The notes under the pieces are model-generated. The model saw only the letters and a program-made list of their open reading frames with translations. It was not told the DNA's origin and searched no databases. From Phycisphaerales bacterium (lineage in GTDB: Bacteria > Planctomycetota > Phycisphaerae > Phycisphaerales > SM1A02): DNA of 9,300 nucleotides. The translations under genes and the position numbers were made by a program. Location: contig SKZB01000396.1 in the NCBI GenBank assembly GCA_007127615.1, forward strand, positions 1-9,300, read 5' to 3'. Below, in pieces: positions 5,842 to 9,300 of this stretch (positions within the stretch are counted from its first letter, which is position 1; every line of letters begins with the position of its first letter).

Positions 5842-7746
5842 ATGAAGAATCGTTACAGGCCAGGTCTGCTTACCACCAGCACCGTCCTGATCGGCGCCAT
5901 GACGGCCAGCGCATCGGCGCAGTGGGTCAGCTTCAGCAACCAGACCAACAGCCGCATCCAGAGCGACAACACCGCGTTCACCACGAGCGACTTCCAGGAG
6001 CGCGACTACTCCTACGGCGACCTGAACAACAACGGCTGGATCGATCTGGTCGCCATGCGGAAGCAGCCGGGCACCAGCACCGGCCGGCGCGTCAACCGCC
6101 TCTTCATGAATGAAAATGGTGTGCTCGTCGATCGCACCGCGGAGTACGCTTCGGCGGTCAATCAGTCGATGCTGCCGGGCGGAACGACGGACGAGGGTTT
6201 TCTCACCGAAACCAACGACCGCGACTCGGTCCTCTCCGACCTCAACAACAACGGCTGGCTTGATCTCGTCACCGCGACGACGATCAGCAACGGTCAGCCC
6301 AAGCACATCGGTTACCCGCGCGTCTACATGAACCTCGGCGCCGATTCCAGCGGTGACTGGCAGGGTCTCATCTTCGAGAACGACCGCATTCCGCTGATGG
6401 AATCCATGCCGCACATGCCGCGTTTCTGCGCGGTCGATGCGGGCGACCTGACCGGCAACGGGTATGCCGACCTCTACTTCGGCGATTACGACGGCGGTCT
6501 CGCCGGCGGCGGCGCCCCGATGACGCTCGACTTCAACGACCGCATCCTCATCAACGACGGAAACGCCTTCTTCGCCGATGAGAGCACCCAGCGCGTTCAG
6601 AACAACAGTTGGCTGAGCACCGCGTTCACCACGGCGGTCGTGATTGCGGATATGAACGACAACGGCCGCAATGACATCGTCCGCGTGAACTCCCTCGGTG
6701 GGTATCAGAACAACATTTTCTACAACTCCTCGAACGAAGGCTTCTTCAACCAGTTTCAGAACGCCGTCGGCGGCTCACCTTACTACGTCGCCGTGGCCGA
6801 CCTGAACAACAACGGCCGGCTGGACATGGTGCTTGGTCGTGACGGTAACGACATTGTGCAGTTCAACCAGGGGGCCGGCTTTACTGGCCAAGTGAGCTGG
6901 AATAACCAGACCCTGCCCAGTTCCTTTGGCTTCCGCAGCAACATCACCATCGCGGACCTCAACAACAATGGCTTCAAGGACATCTGGATCTCCGATATGG
7001 ATGTCGATCTGCTGAACTGCAACAACAACGCCAACGTTGCGAACATCTACCGCAATAACAACGGCACCAGCTTCAGCGCGGACGATGGCAATATCAGCGG
7101 CGCGGCCAATCTCCGTAACACGTTTGATGCGGCGATCTTCGATATCAACGGCAACGGCTGGAACGACATCGTTCAGGCCCGCTGCTCCAACGCCGGTGCC
7201 GGTAAGGGCACCACGGTCTGGATGAACAACCCCTCCTTCGGTATCAACATCGGCCTCGGTTCGATCCCGAGTACCGTGGACGCCGAGGATGAAATCGCGC
7301 TTCAGTTCACGGTTCGCGCCTTCGGCAGCGGAACGCTCGATTCCAGCAGCATCTCGTTCTTCTACGCAGTCGACGGAGGCAGCTTCCAGTCCGCCGGCGT
7401 GAACTCGATCGGCGGCGATGATTTCGAAGTCGTCCTAACCGACATTCCGTGTGAATCGACGGTCGAGTATTACGTCAAGGCGGAGTTGACGAACGGCTTT
7501 GAACTGGCCGAACCGTTCGGCGCCGAACTTTCACCCAATGAGTTCACCGTGGGCGAGTGCGCTGATCCGGTGGATCCCTGCCCGGCCGACCTGACCGGCA
7601 GCGGCGTCGTCAACGTCTTTGACCTGCTCGAACTGCTCGGCGACTGGGGTGCCTGCGAAGGTTGCCCGGCCGACTTGAACGGTGACGGCGTGGTCAATGT
7701 CTTCGACCTGCTCGAACTGCTCGGCGAATGGGGTTCCTGCCCGTAA
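5842..7746 (+). CDS. Secreted FG-GAP/VCBS seven-loop propeller protein with Ig-like domain and dockerin-like tail
   Basis: The product is 634 residues. A Sec signal peptide (MKNRYRPGLLTTSTVLIGAM, then TASASA) probably ends at about residue 26. Seven FG-GAP/VCBS loops start at D60, D133, D202, D270, D320, D372 and D434, mostly of the form DLNNNGxxD or DLTGNG, which fits a seven-bladed calcium-binding beta-propeller. Residues about 470-577 look like an Ig/Fn3-type beta-sandwich (ALQFTVRAFGSG, FFYAVDGGSFQ, STVEYYVKAEL). Two 28-residue Cys-bracketed dockerin-like units begin at C580 and C608, and the protein ends WGSCP. The likely role is structural or adhesive at the cell surface; no catalytic motif is visible. 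Start: ATG 5842 has aaaggga (5828-5834) at seven bases. The gene is flanked by terminators and followed by a paralogue in the same orientation. The tail matches that of the upstream oxidoreductase. Confidence 0.92.
   Translation: MKNRYRPGLLTTSTVLIGAMTASASAQWVSFSNQTNSRIQSDNTAFTTSDFQERDYSYGDLNNNGWIDLVAMRKQPGTSTGRRVNRLFMNENGVLVDRTAEYASAVNQSMLPGGTTDEGFLTETNDRDSVLSDLNNNGWLDLVTATTISNGQPKHIGYPRVYMNLGADSSGDWQGLIFENDRIPLMESMPHMPRFCAVDAGDLTGNGYADLYFGDYDGGLAGGGAPMTLDFNDRILINDGNAFFADESTQRVQNNSWLSTAFTTAVVIADMNDNGRNDIVRVNSLGGYQNNIFYNSSNEGFFNQFQNAVGGSPYYVAVADLNNNGRLDMVLGRDGNDIVQFNQGAGFTGQVSWNNQTLPSSFGFRSNITIADLNNNGFKDIWISDMDVDLLNCNNNANVANIYRNNNGTSFSADDGNISGAANLRNTFDAAIFDINGNGWNDIVQARCSNAGAGKGTTVWMNNPSFGINIGLGSIPSTVDAEDEIALQFTVRAFGSGTLDSSSISFFYAVDGGSFQSAGVNSIGGDDFEVVLTDIPCESTVEYYVKAELTNGFELAEPFGAELSPNEFTVGECADPVDPCPADLTGSGVVNVFDLLELLGDWGACEGCPADLNGDGVVNVFDLLELLGEWGSCP
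7579..7743 (+). repeat. Two tandem 84-bp dockerin-like units in the propeller gene
   Basis: The units start at the TGC codons at 7579 and 7663, again exactly 84 bases apart, and encode CPADLTGSGVVNVFDLLELL and CPADLNGDGVVNVFDLLELL. DNA identity with the pair at 5546-5713 is high: tgcccggccgac opens all four units, and gtcaa[ct]gtctt[ct]gacctgct recurs in each. Confidence 0.88.
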
Positions 7747-7771
7747 CTCGCTGAGTTTAGCTTGTACTTTC

Positions 7772-7806
7772 ATCTCTCCCCGCGGAAACGCGGGGAGAGA
7801 TCTTTC
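7772..7806 (+). terminator. Perfect 13-bp hairpin with GAAA loop, probable terminator
   Basis: Bases 7772-7784 (atctctccccgcg) and 7789-7801 (cgcggggagagat) are perfectly complementary and enclose a GAAA tetraloop (7785-7788). The stem begins 26 bases after the stop codon of the propeller gene. The downstream tail (ctttccc) is poor in T, so termination may be less efficient or the stem may protect the mRNA 3' end. Confidence 0.75.
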
Positions 7807-7879
7807 CCGCCGGTTTCTCTGACAACCCATTGTCGGGTCGTCTGTCATCCAGATGTTTTTATTCAAGGTATCAGCATTG

Positions 7880-7915
7880 GCATCGCGTGGGGCGAATCGC
7901 GCCCCGTCGCGATGC
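7880..7915 (+). promoter_or_regulatory. Hairpin in the leader of the second propeller gene
   Basis: Bases 7880-7887 (gcatcgcg) pair perfectly with 7908-7915 (cgcgatgc). After a small internal mismatch, 7889-7894 (ggggcg) pairs with 7900-7905 (cgcccc) around an aatcg loop. An overlapping alternative is possible: cagcat (7872-7877) with atgctg (7912-7917). The structure ends 15 bases before the Shine-Dalgarno-like aaggag and has no T-run, so a 5'-UTR role is more plausible than termination. No known riboswitch was recognised. Confidence 0.4.
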
Positions 7916-7930
7916 TGTGTGTTGGGAAAC

Positions 7931-7936
7931 AAGGAG
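7931..7936 (+). promoter_or_regulatory. Shine-Dalgarno-like AAGGAG before the second propeller gene
   Basis: AAGGAG at 7931-7936 is the only good match upstream of the ATG at 7948. Its 11-base spacing is longer than usual. No alternative start codon within optimal distance gives a sensible signal peptide. Confidence 0.5.
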
Positions 7937-7947
7937 CAAGTACCCCA

Positions 7948-9300
7948 ATGAGGCAACGTTTCGATTTACTGTTGTTATCGGTGATGACCGGTAGCGCCCT
8001 GACGGCCACGGCATCCGGTCAGTGGGTCCAGTTTGAGGATCAGACCAGCACCCGCATGGTCGGCAGTCCCGGCTTCATTCAGAACGATTACGACGAACGC
8101 GATTTTTCGTGGGGCGATCTCAACAACAACGGTTGGATCGATCTCGTCGTGATGCGCAAACAGGTCGGGACGAGCTCCGGTCGCCGGCCCAACGCGCTCT
8201 TCATGAACGAAGGCGGCGTGCTGGTCGAACGGAGCTCCGAGTACGCCGGGGCCAGTGACGTCGAGGGTGACCAGGGATTCCGCACGCCCACCAACGATCG
8301 CGATTCCGTCCTCACGGATATCAACCTGAACGGCTGGCTGGATCTGGTGACCGCGCCGACGCTCAGTGACGGGCAGCCGAAGCACGTCTCCTACCCGCGC
8401 GTGTACGTGAACCAGGCCGATGATGTAGATGGCAACTGGCAAGGGCTGAAGTTCGAGAACAACCGTATTCCGCAGTTCGAAGGCAACGTACCGAGCGGCC
8501 AGTTCGCCGGTGCCCCCCACGCGCCGCGTTTCTGCGCGGTTGACGCGGGCGACCTGACGGGCAACGGCTACCCGGATCTCTACTTCGCCGACTACAACAG
8601 CGGCGGCGCACAGACGCTGGACTTTGATGACCGCATTCTCATCAACGATGGCAATGGCTTCTTTGCGGACGAGAGCCAGCAGCGCGTCGCCAACAGCAAC
8701 TACCTTCAGACCAACTTCGGGACGGCGGTCGTCATTGCGGATATCAACAAGAACGGCCTCAACGATATCCTGCGCGTCAACTCCCTCGGCGGCTACCAGC
8801 TCAATGCGTTCTATAACAACGCGAGCAACGAAGGCAATTTCATCGGTTTCCAGAATGTGGAAGGCGCCTCACCGTACTTTGTCGCGACCGGCGATCTGAA
8901 CAACAACGGTCGTCTCGACATCGTCGTGGCCCGCGACGGCGCCGATGTGGTTCGATACAACCTCAGTTCGTCCACCAGCCCGTTCAACCCGCAGGTCACC
9001 TGGAGTTCGGCGCAGGCGCTGCCGGATTCCGGCGGATTCCGCAGCAATGTGGTCATCGCCGACCTGAACAACAACGGCTGGAAAGATGTTCTGATCGCCG
9101 ACATGGACGTTGACCTCTGGAACTGTACGAACCCGAACCGCGCGGACATCTACCGCAACAACGGTGGCGGCGCTACGGTCAGCTTTACGGCCAATCCCGA
9201 TAATCCGATTCCCTTCGCCGAACGTCTCTCCACCTTTGACTTCGCGGTCTTCGACCTCACCGGCAACGGCTGGAATGATATCGTGCAGGCCCGCTGCAAC
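7948..9300 (+). CDS. Secreted FG-GAP/VCBS seven-loop propeller protein, paralogue of the preceding gene, truncated by window end
   Basis: The frame opens at ATG 7948 and stays open for 451 codons to the window edge. It starts with a signal peptide (MRQRFDLLLLSVMTGSALTA, then TASG) followed by QWVQFEDQT, parallel to QWVSFSNQT in the preceding gene. Seven calcium loops start at D57, D124, D202, D265, D316, D372 and D436, with the same order and nearly the same spacing as in the neighbour. Long blocks are shared, for example GDLNNNGWIDLV, TNDRDSVL, GQPKH, PRFCAVDAGDLTGNGY, RILINDGN, RVNSLGGYQ and GWNDIVQARC. Well over half of the residues look identical by eye, so the two arose by tandem duplication. 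By analogy the missing end should hold the Ig-like domain and two dockerin-like units; this is a prediction. The second repeat reads DINLNG rather than DLNNNG, a mild divergence. Function is probably structural or adhesive at the cell surface. Confidence 0.92.
   Translation, partial: MRQRFDLLLLSVMTGSALTATASGQWVQFEDQTSTRMVGSPGFIQNDYDERDFSWGDLNNNGWIDLVVMRKQVGTSSGRRPNALFMNEGGVLVERSSEYAGASDVEGDQGFRTPTNDRDSVLTDINLNGWLDLVTAPTLSDGQPKHVSYPRVYVNQADDVDGNWQGLKFENNRIPQFEGNVPSGQFAGAPHAPRFCAVDAGDLTGNGYPDLYFADYNSGGAQTLDFDDRILINDGNGFFADESQQRVANSNYLQTNFGTAVVIADINKNGLNDILRVNSLGGYQLNAFYNNASNEGNFIGFQNVEGASPYFVATGDLNNNGRLDIVVARDGADVVRYNLSSSTSPFNPQVTWSSAQALPDSGGFRSNVVIADLNNNGWKDVLIADMDVDLWNCTNPNRADIYRNNGGGATVSFTANPDNPIPFAERLSTFDFAVFDLTGNGWNDIVQARCN

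Noticed and set aside
5546..7743. CRISPR-like spaced repeats
   Set aside because: The 84-bp repeats are in-frame protein-coding units without variable spacers, and no cas gene is present.
7821..7834. Inverted repeat gacaa-ccca-ttgtc as a second terminator or operator
   Set aside because: The stem is only five base pairs, has no T-run, and sits next to a far stronger hairpin, so it is not distinguishable from chance.

Overview
The window looks like a piece of a Planctomycetota chromosome, most likely from a Phycisphaerae-type organism. This is inferred from the GC-rich coding sequence, secreted proteins rich in FG-GAP/VCBS beta-propeller repeats, short Cys-bracketed dockerin-like repeats at C-termini (motif CPADL..DGVVNVFDLL..WG.C), a DUF1111-type di-haem oxidoreductase, and a TPR/UnbV lipoprotein pair. 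No 16S or other marker is present, so the assignment rests on gene content alone.

Layout. (1) Bases 1-300 encode the C-terminus of an M32 (Taq-type) metallocarboxypeptidase, closed by a strong intrinsic terminator at 349-387. (2) Bases 388-711 hold no convincing gene, but contain a degenerate 8-bp tandem repeat and a long imperfect hairpin. (3) On the minus strand, 3356 to 712 is a two-gene operon: a TPR lipoprotein followed almost without gap by a seven-propeller-loop lipoprotein with an ASPIC/UnbV (CRTAC1-like) C-terminus. (4) Bases 3357-3895 form a divergent intergenic region. (5) On the plus strand, 3896-5716 encodes an exported di-haem c-type oxidoreductase fused to dockerin-like calcium-loop modules, ending in a 14-bp hairpin terminator. 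(6) Bases 5842-7746 encode a secreted seven-repeat FG-GAP propeller with an Ig-like domain and the same two-unit C-terminal repeat, followed by a perfect 13-bp GAAA hairpin. (7) Base 7948 to the window edge encodes a close paralogue of gene 6, cut off at residue 451.

How the genes may work together. Every complete product has a signal peptide or lipoprotein signal, so the whole window after the peptidase is devoted to the cell envelope or surface. The oxidoreductase and the neighbouring propeller protein share an almost identical duplicated 28-residue C-terminal repeat, also at DNA level. This suggests a common attachment or sorting mechanism that places a haem redox enzyme and large calcium-binding propellers in the same extracytoplasmic compartment. 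A functional system is an inference: no cohesin-like partner, sortase or secretion gene is visible here. The separate terminators and spacers of 125 and 201 bp suggest that the three plus-strand genes are individually transcribed rather than forming one operon.
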